Below, one piece after another: positions 1 through 6,884 of a stretch of 41,711 nt of DNA. Below the pieces are notes generated by a model, which ran no database searches, had not been told where the DNA came from, and saw only the letters and a list, made by a program, of their open reading frames with translations. Position numbers and translations under genes: made by a program. This DNA comes from a virus. The DNA is taken from positions 1-41,711 of IMG/VR virus record IMGVR_UViG_3300048114_000341; one strand, 5' to 3'. The first letter of the stretch is position 1, and each line of letters opens with the position of its first letter.

Positions 1-450
1 TCAGTCGAGCACCTCCTTCTCCTCGAGGAACGCCGCAACAGGAGGGAGGTCGCTGCCCTGTTCGAGGCACCGTGCGTGCATCGCGCGGATCGCCGCCTCC
101 TCCCAGACCCTGGTGGCGCCGCGGTCGCAGAAGAACTCGTGGCCGTCAGGCTTCGCGAGGAGCACGGCCTCGCCGTCGACGGTGACTAGGTGGCAGCCCG
201 CGGGCACGGGGATCGCTGCCGGGCTGGGGAACTGGTTGGACAGCGGCGAGCCGGTCCACGTTTTCGTGGTGCCGCTGCCGTTGCACCGAACCGTCCACGT
301 TTCGTCTTCGTCGGTCCACTCGAATTTGAGGACTTGCTCCCACTCCGACTCGGGAATCTGGTAGGCGTCCTTGAGGTGGCTCGCCAGCGCCCACGCCGGC
401 GGGCTGTTCTTGATTAGCTCTTTCATCTCGGGGGAGACTGAGTCTGCCAT
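1..450 (-). CDS. Hypothetical acidic viral protein
   Basis: A 149-residue protein I do not recognise. The start is the ATG at 448-450, which overlaps the stop of the upstream gene as ATGA; the longer reading frame upstream only mirrors that neighbour in another frame. The N-terminal third looks helical and is followed by a Trp-rich stretch (WEQVLKFEWTDEDETW) and a C-terminal helix. It has three cysteines and no metal-binding pattern, membrane segment or signal peptide. Its TGA stop is at the first three bases of the window. It is the last gene of the 2075-to-1 operon as seen here, so it probably belongs to early accessory functions. Confidence 0.8.
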   Translation of the reverse strand: MADSVSPEMKELIKNSPPAWALASHLKDAYQIPESEWEQVLKFEWTDEDETWTVRCNGSGTTKTWTGSPLSNQFPSPAAIPVPAGCHLVTVDGEAVLLAKPDGHEFFCDRGATRVWEEAAIRAMHARCLEQGSDLPPVAAFLEEKEVLD

Positions 451-1022
451 CAGGCGCCACCTCCAGCAGCCCCGATCTGCTCCCACGCGGACTGAATCGC
501 GCCGAGGAGCTCCGGGTCGGTCGGCCCGTAGCCACAACTCATGCATTCGGTGTGGTCCGTGAACCCCCAGCGCTGGCTGCCGCACTCGGGGCACTCCGGC
601 TGCTCGACGTCACTACGTTCGAGCAGTTCGTTCCAGACCGCCATGCGACGCTCCCGGTCGGCTTCGGTGATGGTGCGGGAGAACCGGCGTTCGTTGAGCT
701 CGGCGTACTCCTGCGTGAGTGTCGCCGTACTCAGCGCTTCCGGGGCGGTCCCGTAGTTCACTTGGCCGGGGTGCTCGCGGAGTTCGGCCTGTACCGACTC
801 GGAGACGCTGGGGATGCACTCCGCGCAGGCGAGCATGTTCCGCCGGTCGTCCTCGTAGGGTCGTTCGCTGGCCGCGTACACGAACACGAACTCGACCCGG
901 TTCCCGCACGGATGGTGAGCATCGCTCGGCCCGACCTGCAGCTGGCACTCGCCACCCTTCTCCGCCGCGGGCAGTTCGACGACGTCGTAGATCGTCGGCG
1001 GTGAGGCAGTCCTCGCCGCCAT
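450..1022 (-). CDS. Zinc-ribbon hypothetical protein
   Basis: A 190-residue soluble protein. Near the C-terminus is a clear zinc ribbon: CPECGS, about 13 residues, then CMSCGYG. The N-terminal half has further Cys and His residues (GGECQL, HHPCGN, LACAEC) that could bind a second metal. The middle is a charged helical segment (ELNERRFSRTITEADRERRM). Start and stop overlap the neighbours as ATGA, which suggests translational coupling. Such zinc-ribbon proteins are common in haloviruses; the role is unknown, and nucleic-acid or protein binding is inferred from the fold only. Confidence 0.8.
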   Translation of the reverse strand: MAARTASPPTIYDVVELPAAEKGGECQLQVGPSDAHHPCGNRVEFVFVYAASERPYEDDRRNMLACAECIPSVSESVQAELREHPGQVNYGTAPEALSTATLTQEYAELNERRFSRTITEADRERRMAVWNELLERSDVEQPECPECGSQRWGFTDHTECMSCGYGPTDPELLGAIQSAWEQIGAAGGGA

Positions 1023-1834
1023 CAGGCTTCACCCCGGTTGTCGATGTCGTCCTTGCACACGAGACAGACCTCGCGACCATCCGACGCCTCCTCGAGACCA
1101 CGGTCGGGCTCGCGCCCACACACCTCACAGACCTCCGACTCGTCGCCGCCGGTGTCGTCGAGGGTGGCCTGCTCGTCGCGAGCGGCCAGCGAGAGGAAGG
1201 GTTCGATTTCGGCGGCGATCCAGCGCGCGAACGTCTCCGCGGTCCAGTCCTTGTACACCGCAACGTACCCAGATTGGGCGAGCATCGCGTCGACGAGGAT
1301 GCCGTCCCACGTGTACTGGACGTGCAGCACGCTCGTGCCTTCGGCAGGGATTTTCGACCGGTCGGCGTCGTGCTGCCAGTGGCTGCCCGCGGCGTCGTGC
1401 TGTTGGCCATCCTCGATACTCTGACTGTAGACGACGCCGTTCGTGTCGACGTCGTCGGGGAGGCGTTCGGCGAAGGCGTCGAGGTTCAGTTCCGCATTTT
1501 CGGGGACGACTCCTGTGTGGTGGGCGATGTAGTCCACCAGGAGCGGTTCGATGTCCTGGGTGGTGATGCCGGCCCACCCCAGCTCGAGGTCGGCGTGGTA
1601 CTCCCCAACCGCGGGTTCTTCGGTGTCCTCGCGTTCGGTGTAAATCCCGTCGTCGGTGACGACGGGGGCGTCCTGCGTGGTGGTGATGTGGCCGGCGAGG
1701 GTGCCGTACGTGATCTCGCGGCCGTCGAGGTACTTCGTGGTGCCAGCGGTTGCGGCGGGGAGGCCGCCTTCGAGTTGGTTGGGGAGTTCCCCATCGGGGT
1801 CGCCGGTGAGTTGGTAGAGGATTGCGGACCGCAT
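1022..1834 (-). CDS. Hypothetical protein with C-terminal zinc finger
   Basis: A 270-residue acidic protein with no recognised enzymatic motif. Residues 1-215 form a mixed region rich in Asp, Thr and aromatic residues. The last 45 residues hold two Cys pairs (CEVCGRE and CLVCKDD) about 20 residues apart, a treble-clef or rubredoxin-like zinc knuckle. It overlaps both neighbours by the ATGA arrangement of this operon. It could be a nucleic-acid-binding or adaptor protein, but only the zinc knuckle is visible evidence. Confidence 0.78.
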   Translation of the reverse strand: MRSAILYQLTGDPDGELPNQLEGGLPAATAGTTKYLDGREITYGTLAGHITTTQDAPVVTDDGIYTEREDTEEPAVGEYHADLELGWAGITTQDIEPLLVDYIAHHTGVVPENAELNLDAFAERLPDDVDTNGVVYSQSIEDGQQHDAAGSHWQHDADRSKIPAEGTSVLHVQYTWDGILVDAMLAQSGYVAVYKDWTAETFARWIAAEIEPFLSLAARDEQATLDDTGGDESEVCEVCGREPDRGLEEASDGREVCLVCKDDIDNRGEA

Positions 1835-1986
1835 CAGGCATCGCCTCCGTTGTCGGGCTTCGGCTGGGCGATGAGCAGCTCGCTCCCGTCGTCCTGCTCG
1901 ACGAGGATGGTGTCATCGTCGCCGGTGACTTGGTCGGCGAGACTCGCGTTGATCGCGCCGGCGACCTCGTAGACGGGCGCCGACAT
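1834..1986 (-). CDS. Small acidic hypothetical protein
   Basis: A 50-residue acidic protein (starts MSAPVYEVAG, ends KPDNGGDA). The ATG at 1984-1986 is chosen because it overlaps the stop of the small upstream frame as ATGA; the longer frame lacks the acidic composition of real genes here. No domain is recognised. The core LADQVTGDDDTILVEQDDGS suggests a short beta-rich fold. Confidence 0.65.
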   Translation of the reverse strand: MSAPVYEVAGAINASLADQVTGDDDTILVEQDDGSELLIAQPKPDNGGDA

Positions 1987-2075
1987 CAGGCACTCGCCTC
2001 CGTTGCCGGGTTGCTGGTGGTCGTCGGTGCGTCGTCCGGGTCGGTGGATTCTTTCGGGGTGGTGTCGTAGTGCAT
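1986..2075 (-). CDS. Possible 29-residue leader peptide or microprotein
   Basis: A 29-codon frame (MHYDTTPKESTDPDD...) with its stop overlapping the next gene as ATGA. It is the first frame after the paired dyads at 2077-2170. The composition is acidic, Thr/Pro-rich and disordered, as expected for a haloarchaeal coding frame, but it is too short to be sure. It may be a true microprotein or a leader peptide that couples translation to the operon. Confidence 0.4.
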   Translation of the reverse strand: MHYDTTPKESTDPDDAPTTTSNPATEASA

Positions 2076-2076
2076 C

Positions 2077-2170
2077 GTGGTCTCGGAATCGGCTTCGTTT
2101 GACTGGGCTATTCCGGGACCACCCCCGCACGCCCGCGCTCCGATCTGTCCAGGAACTGAGCGCGGGTGTG
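2077..2170. repeat. Two consecutive imperfect dyads before the leftward operon
   Basis: First dyad: arms 2077-2089 and 2110-2122 match at 12 of 13 positions with a 20-base spacer. Second dyad: arms 2128-2140 and 2158-2170 match at 12 of 13 with a 17-base spacer. They lie between the AbrB-like gene at 2182 and the operon beginning at 2075. They could be an operator for the neighbouring AbrB protein, or hairpins that attenuate transcription entering the operon. Confidence 0.6.
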
Positions 2171-2181
2171 CGAAAGGCGGT

Positions 2182-2385
2182 CTACTTCTCGTCGTCGCCG
2201 GTGGTTTCCTTCACGTTGATTTGACCTCCCTCGAAGGGGGCGGAGACGGTAACAGTGTCTCCGGTTTCGAGGCCTGCCGTATCCAGTATTTCCGGCGGGA
2301 TGGAGACGACAACGCTGTTTCCGGATTCCCGGAGCAAGCGCGTGTCTTCCATCGTCTCACTATCTACGTCTACGCTGGCAGGCAT
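2182..2385 (-). CDS. AbrB/SpoVT-like DNA-binding protein
   Basis: A 67-residue protein carrying a full swapped-hairpin AbrB domain at about residues 13-60: RLLRESGNSVVVSIPPEIL, then LETGDTVTVSAPFEGGQINV. These proteins bind DNA as dimers and act as transcription regulators or antitoxins. No toxin gene lies beside it. It is transcribed away from a paralogue at 2481, and both starts are preceded by the box GTAAGAC. A TATA-like AAATAAG on the minus strand (2411-2417) lies 26-32 bases before the ATG, suiting a nearly leaderless transcript. It may control the leftward operon and itself. Confidence 0.85.
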   Translation of the reverse strand: MPASVDVDSETMEDTRLLRESGNSVVVSIPPEILDTAGLETGDTVTVSAPFEGGQINVKETTGDDEK

Positions 2386-2480
2386 ACCTATGTCTTACTT
2401 TGGTAGGGACTTATTTCTTCCCCTAATCGTGGGGTTATTCTTTTACCAGTGGTCGCCGTTGTCTGATTCACGTAAGACCT
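2386..2480. promoter_or_regulatory. Divergent promoter between the two AbrB-like genes
   Basis: An AT-richer 95-bp gap. The minus-strand TATA-like element is at 2411-2417. A T-rich element on the plus strand (about 2436-2446) may serve the plus gene. The heptamer GTAAGAC occurs on the minus strand at 2392-2398 and on the plus strand at 2472-2478, each just ahead of a start codon, as an inverted pair. This suits shared autoregulation by the AbrB proteins. Confidence 0.55.
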
Positions 2481-2717
2481 ATGTCCGTACCAACTGCAAG
2501 TGCGAGCATGACTAACGGCGTCAGCATCGACCCAGAGACCGGGACCGTGACCGGGATTCGAAAGCTCCGCGAATCCGGGAACAGCGTCGTCCTCACCATC
2601 CCAAAGCAGGTGCTCGAAACTGCAGGGATGGAAGCCGGCGAAACCGTCACCATCACCGCCAACATGTCTGGCGACACCATCACTATCGAACAACCCGACG
2701 GCGAAGCTGACGAGTAA
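2481..2717 (+). CDS. AbrB/SpoVT-like DNA-binding protein, divergent paralogue
   Basis: A 78-residue protein with the same AbrB core as its neighbour: RKLRESGNSVVLTIPKQVL, then MEAGETVTITANMSGDTITI. It has a longer N-terminus, and Met10 at 2508 is an alternative start. The ATG at 2481 is preferred because the GTAAGAC box lies directly upstream, as in the paralogue. Heterodimer formation with the 2182 gene product is possible because the dimer-forming hairpins are so alike. No toxin partner is evident, so a regulator of the virus or the host is more likely than an antitoxin. Confidence 0.85.
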   Translation: MSVPTASASMTNGVSIDPETGTVTGIRKLRESGNSVVLTIPKQVLETAGMEAGETVTITANMSGDTITIEQPDGEADE

Positions 2718-2725
2718 CCTCGACA

Positions 2726-2950
2726 TCACTGGGTCGCGTACTCCTGCAGGCGTTCTTCCACCTCTGCAGGCAACTCGACATCCGCAAGCTCCCCATCCCG
2801 CCAGGACGCCACGACCTGCACGCCGTCCTCCTGGAGGACGTCGACGTGCCATTTCCGTGAGTCGAGTTCGACGGCGACGCGGCCGCCGCCTTCGACCGGC
2901 CGGAGCTTCGTAATCGAGACCTCGCCAGTGCGTGTTTCGAGCGTCGGCAT
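2726..2950 (-). CDS. Small conserved-type haloarchaeal protein
   Basis: A 74-residue acidic protein (MPTLETRTGEVSITKLRP...). The pattern of alternating hydrophobic residues (GGRVAVELDSRKWHVDVLQ) suggests a small beta-sheet followed by a C-terminal helix (PAEVEERLQEYA). No catalytic motif is visible. It has its own promoter: a TTTTTACC element on the minus strand at about 2978-2985 lies some 30 bases before the ATG. It faces the subtilase module across a divergent promoter. Function unknown. Confidence 0.7.
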   Translation of the reverse strand: MPTLETRTGEVSITKLRPVEGGGRVAVELDSRKWHVDVLQEDGVQVVASWRDGELADVELPAEVEERLQEYATQ

Positions 2951-3096
2951 ACACGCGGAGGTGAGGGCGGGTAGGACGGTAAAAAGGCGGGTGCTTTCCG
3001 AGGGGGCAGGTCCAGACAGCGGCCGGGTGTGAGACTCTGTTTATAACGTCTGACGTAACAAGTACATTTAACACTCTACCAAGCACACGAACAGGT
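2951..3096. promoter_or_regulatory. Divergent promoter region before the subtilase module
   Basis: A 146-bp gap. On the plus strand a TTTATA element is at about 3040-3045, and a second TATA-like ATTTAACA about 25-35 bases before the ATG at 3097. On the minus strand a T-rich TATA-like element is at about 2978-2985. The palindrome-like gtctgacgtaac lies between the plus-strand elements. No gene is visible. Confidence 0.5.
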
Positions 3097-3393
3097 ATGC
3101 CCGAGTTCATCGATCAAGAGGTCCGCGACCTACAGGGCAGCGAGAGCGACGAACGCGTCACGCTGCTCATCGGGTATGACGGCGATCGCGATGAACTCAC
3201 GACGGCGCTCACCGAACTGGACGGCGACGTTGAGGACCACCTCGGTCGGACGACGGTCAAGGCCCAACTCCCTAAGTCCAAAATCGATGCCGTCTGTGAC
3301 CTTTCCGGTGTGCTCTCTGTAGAACTTGATGAAGCTGACGTCACGCAGCTCAACCAGGGAAATTTCGAGCACCGGACCGATTCGATCATGTAG
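3097..3393 (+). CDS. Inhibitor I9-like subtilase propeptide, separate or split frame
   Basis: A 98-residue protein resembling the propeptide (peptidase inhibitor I9-like) that precedes S8 proteases. A beta strand ERVTLLIGYDGD is followed by helix RDELTTALTELDG, strand RTTVKAQLP, helix KSKIDAVCDLSGV and strand VLSVELDEADV. Such domains act as folding chaperone and inhibitor of the protease. The stop at 3391-3393 lies inside the upstream open part of the protease frame, which runs from 3339 without ATG or GTG. The two could therefore be one gene broken by a frameshift, or a free inhibitor with its protease. GC is lower than in the neighbours. Confidence 0.7.
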   Translation: MPEFIDQEVRDLQGSESDERVTLLIGYDGDRDELTTALTELDGDVEDHLGRTTVKAQLPKSKIDAVCDLSGVLSVELDEADVTQLNQGNFEHRTDSIM

Positions 3394-3434
3394 CTGACTT
3401 TGCGCAATTCGTTCATCGGTCGCAGCTCAAGAGC

Positions 3435-4370
3435 TTGAACGCCGGTGTATCCCAAGATCACGGTGCTGGAGTTCACGTCGGCGTTATCGATTCTCTCGGA
3501 GAGCCGGACTCAGATCTCGCTGAGACTTTCTCCTTTGACCACACCTATGACTACGTCGACCACGATCAAACGGACCCGATCGGTCACGGACGTAACGTAT
3601 TCGACATAATTGCGACCCAGAACCCGAACGCCACCTTCAGCACGTTCCAGATAATCGACGAACACGAGACAGAAGACGGAACCAAGTGGGCGGGTTCCCG
3701 GAGCGATACTATTCAGGCAATCGTAGACGCCGCTGAAGCAGGAGTCGATGTCCTCAATATCTCTGCAGGTACGTACCACGACTGCTACGGCTTCTGTAGC
3801 CTCTGCCGAGAAGCCGAACTCGCCGTACGTGGTGACGATATGACTATTGTAGCCGCGACGGGGAATTCGGACAACTCGAATACTCGCATAGGGGTTCATT
3901 GTCCCGCTACAAACGACGCTGTCATCGGTGTTGGTGGATACCTCTCGCACTGTACGGAGCCATTAATTCGGGGAGAGGATTCTGGCCAGTGGTGGTTAGA
4001 TGGCGATGAGATTAACGGCCCCTTCTGTGGACAGAATGGGTGCTGTTCAACGGAAGCCTGTCTGGATAACCGTCGAGAAGTCCCGTGGCCGGGAAACGTC
4101 TCCTATCATAATGCCGCCCCGAACGTCTTAGCCCCGGTTATCTATATTCTCGGTGCAGATACAGACTCGATTCAACCACAGATCGGGACAAGCTTCGCTG
4201 CCCCTCTTGTCTCTGGCTGTTTAGTGGGAATCATTTGTGAGTTACAGGAACATGGCATTACACCCGAGGCGGAAGAGATCTCTACTTCAGTGCGGATGTC
4301 AGCTACTGAAATCGATGAGGGAGATTGTCCGAAGTTCGACGCAGAAGGAACCTGGGAGCATCTCTGTTAA
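3435..4370 (+). CDS. Subtilisin-like serine protease (S8), Cys-rich
   Basis: A 311-residue S8 protease domain with a complete catalytic set: Asp19 in GVIDSLGE, His51 in IGHGRNVF, oxyanion Asn144 in AATGNSDN and Ser253 in GTSFAAPLVSG. The first usable start is TTG at 3435; the frame is open back to 3339 and overlaps the propeptide gene in the -1 relation. There is no signal peptide, so the product as read would stay in the cytoplasm. At least twelve cysteines, including CYGFCSLC and FCGQNGCC, are odd for a haloarchaeal protein. Lower GC and fewer acidic residues suggest recent transfer. It may act in host takeover, defence or protein processing; none of these is shown. Confidence 0.85.
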   Translation: MNAGVSQDHGAGVHVGVIDSLGEPDSDLAETFSFDHTYDYVDHDQTDPIGHGRNVFDIIATQNPNATFSTFQIIDEHETEDGTKWAGSRSDTIQAIVDAAEAGVDVLNISAGTYHDCYGFCSLCREAELAVRGDDMTIVAATGNSDNSNTRIGVHCPATNDAVIGVGGYLSHCTEPLIRGEDSGQWWLDGDEINGPFCGQNGCCSTEACLDNRREVPWPGNVSYHNAAPNVLAPVIYILGADTDSIQPQIGTSFAAPLVSGCLVGIICELQEHGITPEAEEISTSVRMSATEIDEGDCPKFDAEGTWEHLC

Positions 4371-4382
4371 GTCACACGTCGA

Positions 4383-5441
4383 TTACGTACAATCTCGGAC
4401 TGGCAGTGTGCTGAGGTCCACGTGCTTAGACTCCAATCCGTCGTCGAGTACACGGTACTGGCGCTGGTTCCTCTCCTCGACGATCTCGATTAAGTCGTAC
4501 GCGCCGAGTTTCGCGAGCTTATTTCGGCGACTCCGTTTCCCGACTGGCGCGACGGGTAGCCCCTCGTAGACGCGCTCGGCAATACGCTCATACCGGTCGT
4601 GGACCTCCCCACCCGAGCACGCTCCAGCCTCGCGGACGATCTCGTACAGGACGTGGTGATGCACGGGCAGGCTCTCGAGATTCGATGCGCGGATCCGGCC
4701 GCGGGCGCGCTGGTAGCAGTCCTGGACGTCACTGGGTTCGATGGTCGGATGCCCGCGTTCATCAGCAATTTCGGCGGCCGCCCGCAACGACTGGATGCCC
4801 CAGCGGGCAACGCCAGCGACGGTATCCGCGATGGACTCTAATTGGCCGCGAGACACCACCCCCGCCTGCAGTCCCTCCTGAGCGCGCGCCTCAAGGATGT
4901 CCGCCAGCTCCGCGCTGGTAAAGCGATCCACCTGCAGCCGAATACTGAACGGCGCATCAGTACGGGACTCGAACCTGGTTTGGTCGTGCGTGACCACGAC
5001 GACAGACACCCACCGACACCGCGACAGTGCATCAAGCACGTCCGTACTGGGGAGGTCGTCGGCCTCGTCGAGGACGACCACGTACGGCCGCTGGGTTGCG
5101 TCCGCAAGCAGCTCGGGGAGCGCCTCGACCGGCGTCGAATGCGACACGCCCACGTCGCTGGGATGCTCGTCGATGATGTCACGGAGAATCGACCCGGTGC
5201 GTTTCCCCATCGCGCGCACGAACCCGGTGTCCACCTGCCCGAAGTCGCTGACGTCCTCAAGGCCGCTCTTTGCGAGCGCGGTCTTGCCGACCCCTGAGGG
5301 GCCGGCGAGGAGGACGTACTCGCTGGGATTGCCGCGCGTGATCGGTTCGAACCCGCGCGCCAGCTCCCGTTTTTCGGTGTGCCTGTGGAGGAGGGTGTCG
5401 GGGAGGTGGTCGTCCTCGAAGACCCGAGGCCGAGTGATCAT
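4383..5441 (-). CDS. cdc6: Orc1/Cdc6-family replication initiator
   Basis: A 352-residue AAA+ protein of the archaeal Orc1/Cdc6 family. Walker A is at about residues 47-54 (GPSGVGKT), Walker B at about 121-128 (VVVLDEAD), and a lid follows RFTSAELADIL. The C-terminal winged-helix region includes the PVHHHVLYEIV helix. Family members bind origin boxes and load MCM; the virus also has its own MCM. The start is the ATG at 5439-5441, because TTTTATC on the minus strand (5464-5470) sits 23-29 bases upstream, as for a leaderless transcript. An inverted repeat at 5500-5541 lies just beyond. It converges with the subtilase gene with only 12 bases between stops. Confidence 0.92.
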   Translation of the reverse strand: MITRPRVFEDDHLPDTLLHRHTEKRELARGFEPITRGNPSEYVLLAGPSGVGKTALAKSGLEDVSDFGQVDTGFVRAMGKRTGSILRDIIDEHPSDVGVSHSTPVEALPELLADATQRPYVVVLDEADDLPSTDVLDALSRCRWVSVVVVTHDQTRFESRTDAPFSIRLQVDRFTSAELADILEARAQEGLQAGVVSRGQLESIADTVAGVARWGIQSLRAAAEIADERGHPTIEPSDVQDCYQRARGRIRASNLESLPVHHHVLYEIVREAGACSGGEVHDRYERIAERVYEGLPVAPVGKRSRRNKLAKLGAYDLIEIVEERNQRQYRVLDDGLESKHVDLSTLPVRDCT

Positions 5442-5499
5442 GGTTCTGGCTGCACGCCCTCGCGATAAAACACCCCGGGTGAATTCCGACCCCTCGGCC

Positions 5500-5541
5500 T
5501 TAACCAACACTGCTGCCGCTATCCACTCCAGTGTTGGTTAA
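5500..5541. other. Perfect 13-bp inverted repeat, candidate origin or operator
   Basis: Arms TTAACCAACACTG (5500-5512) and CAGTGTTGGTTAA (5529-5541) are exact reverse complements with a 16-base spacer, and A-rich sequence follows on the right. The repeat lies 59 bases upstream of the Orc1/Cdc6 start. Archaeal origins are commonly beside the initiator gene and flanked by inverted recognition boxes. The sequence does not obviously match the common haloarchaeal box, so an operator controlling the initiator gene is the alternative. Confidence 0.6.
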
Positions 5542-5550
5542 AGAACGGAG

Positions 5551-5571
5551 AAAAAGCAGGCCCCAGCGGGG
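5551..5571 (-). terminator. Hairpin plus T-run ending the 7658-5572 operon
   Basis: Read on the minus strand, CCCC-GCT-GGGG follows the TAA stop of the 5572 gene directly and is followed by a T5 run at 5551-5555. It would end leftward transcription before the candidate origin. Confidence 0.6.
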
Positions 5572-5817
5572 TTAGGATTTGTAGCTGCGTGGGTGCGTGT
5601 TCCGCCACCACGACGAGTGAACGCTCTGCTGGCTGCAGGTTTTCGCGTGGTTGATCGCATCAATATTCCCCGCACTACTGCCGCACTCCTCGCACTCCAC
5701 CTCGCCCGTCAACTCACCAGGCTTGAAACCGTCTACCGTCCGCGGCGTATGGCTGCGGAGCAGGCGGAAGTGCGTCTCGGGGTCCGTGAAGTCACGCTCC
5801 TGGACGTCGTCGTTCAT
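5572..5817 (-). CDS. Small zinc-finger protein
   Basis: An 81-residue protein starting MNDDVQERDF. A single zinc-finger pattern CEECGSSAGNIDAINHAKTC (two Cys, then His and Cys) occupies about residues 43-62, followed by a basic/aromatic tail (SSWWRNTHPRSYK). The start at 5815-5817 overlaps the upstream stop as ATGA. It is the last gene of its operon, followed at once by a terminator. Nucleic-acid binding is likely; the partner is unknown. Confidence 0.75.
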   Translation of the reverse strand: MNDDVQERDFTDPETHFRLLRSHTPRTVDGFKPGELTGEVECEECGSSAGNIDAINHAKTCSQQSVHSSWWRNTHPRSYKS

Positions 5818-6215
5818 AGTTGGTCCTCCACCCACTCGCGGGCGTCCGTAATCGAGTCCGGCAGCTCGTCAACGTCGAGCACGAAACACTCACAATACGG
5901 TTCGTCGCGGTAGTACCGGCTGAGCTTGTCGGCGACGATGTCCTTCGTCGGATTCGTTTCGACCTCGACCGCGAACGGCGGCTCGCCGAGCCCGTAGGCG
6001 ACGACGTCGATCTCCCCGACGCCGTCCTTCTCGACCTCTGTGTCGATGCGGTAGCCGCGGTCGCGGAGGACTTTCGCGACGAGGGTTTTCGCGACGAGGT
6101 GTTGGGTGGATTCGCTCCCGCCGTTGAAGGCGATTGCGTCCTGTTGTTGGACGTGCCAGCCGGCGTCTTGGAGGTCTTTGCGGCCGCCGTACTCGTCGCG
6201 AGTCCGCTTATTCAT
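5814..6215 (-). CDS. Predicted PD-(D/E)XK-like nuclease-fold protein
   Basis: A 133-residue protein starting MNKRTRDEYGGRKDLQ. Residues 45-90 show the order helix, strand, strand seen in restriction-endonuclease-like folds: STQHLVAKTLVAKVLRDRGY, then GVGEIDVVAYG, then FAVEVET. The acidic pair at GEID and the E-x-E in VEVE resemble a PD-(D/E)XK site with Glu in place of the usual Lys, so activity is uncertain. The ATG at 6213-6215 was chosen because everything upstream is Ser/Arg-rich out-of-frame sequence. It overlaps the SWIM protein gene by 8 bases. Possible roles are in recombination or DNA processing. Confidence 0.65.
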   Translation of the reverse strand: MNKRTRDEYGGRKDLQDAGWHVQQQDAIAFNGGSESTQHLVAKTLVAKVLRDRGYRIDTEVEKDGVGEIDVVAYGLGEPPFAVEVETNPTKDIVADKLSRYYRDEPYCECFVLDVDELPDSITDAREWVEDQL

Positions 6216-6540
6216 CACTGGCCCCCTGGACGTGCTCGCCGAGCTGGTCGTCGACGCGATCCTCGTTGACCCAGTCGGGGATCTCCCGCTCCTGGATAGC
6301 ATATTGGACCCGCCGCACGTGCTTGCAGCCGCCCGTGGGGTTGCGGTAGAACTGGTCGCTGCAGTTGCAGCGCCCTTCGCGAACGTCGACGCGATAGCAG
6401 GCACCGGACTCGGTGACGACGAGATACAAGCCGGGACTATCTCGCGCCCAGCCGATGTCGTCGAGTACGGACATACACTCTGTGAGGGCGGCGGCGTCAC
6501 GCCGGTCGAGGACATCCGCGCTGGTTTGGACGGCAGCCAT
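6208..6540 (-). CDS. SWIM zinc-finger protein
   Basis: A 110-residue protein with a SWIM finger at about residues 56-75: CNCSDQFYRNPTGGCKHV, matching CxC-x(n)-CxH. The preceding strand YRVDVREGRCNC is typical of the family. SWIM proteins bind DNA or protein and in archaea are often partners of recombinases or helicases. A GTG at 6543 is possible, but the ATG at 6538-6540 forms the usual ATGA overlap with the upstream stop. It sits next to the nuclease-like gene, so a shared DNA-processing role is plausible. Confidence 0.85.
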   Translation of the reverse strand: MAAVQTSADVLDRRDAAALTECMSVLDDIGWARDSPGLYLVVTESGACYRVDVREGRCNCSDQFYRNPTGGCKHVRRVQYAIQEREIPDWVNEDRVDDQLGEHVQGASDE

Positions 6541-6884
6541 CACTGATCACCGTCCTGGGTGACGACCGTGCTGATGCCCGGACTCTCTTCGTCGCCCTCA
6601 CTGCTGCTGTCGTGGGGGCACGCGGTCGAGTGGATGCGTTCGGCGAGCCCGGTCTTGCCGCAGCAGGTGCATTCGACGAGCGCCTGCCCGACAGTATCCT
6701 CGGGAATGGGGTCGGTCGTGATCGGCGCCGACACCAGCGCGTCGCTAGCTTGGCGAGCACTCCGGCGGGCGTCCTGGATGCGGGCCGCGACGCTGGGGTC
6801 GTCCACTTGTTGGAGGGCGAGCCGCAGTTGCTTGCGTGCGCCCTCGAGGCGGCTCGCTGGGCTGCCGGTGTCGTGGTCACTCAT
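6540..6884 (-). CDS. Zinc-finger protein of the CxxCG-GL-ER family seen three times
   Basis: A 114-residue protein starting MSDHDTGSPASRLEG. The first 60 residues form a charged helix (ARKQLRLALQQVDDPS, ARIQDARRSARQASDAL). A finger follows: CTCCGKTGLAERIHSTACPH. The same finger pattern forms the core of the two 38-residue proteins at 20593 and 23544, which suggests exchange between the core genome and the cassettes. Its start overlaps the upstream gene by 8 bases. The role is unknown; DNA or protein binding is inferred. Confidence 0.75.
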   Translation of the reverse strand: MSDHDTGSPASRLEGARKQLRLALQQVDDPSVAARIQDARRSARQASDALVSAPITTDPIPEDTVGQALVECTCCGKTGLAERIHSTACPHDSSSEGDEESPGISTVVTQDGDQ

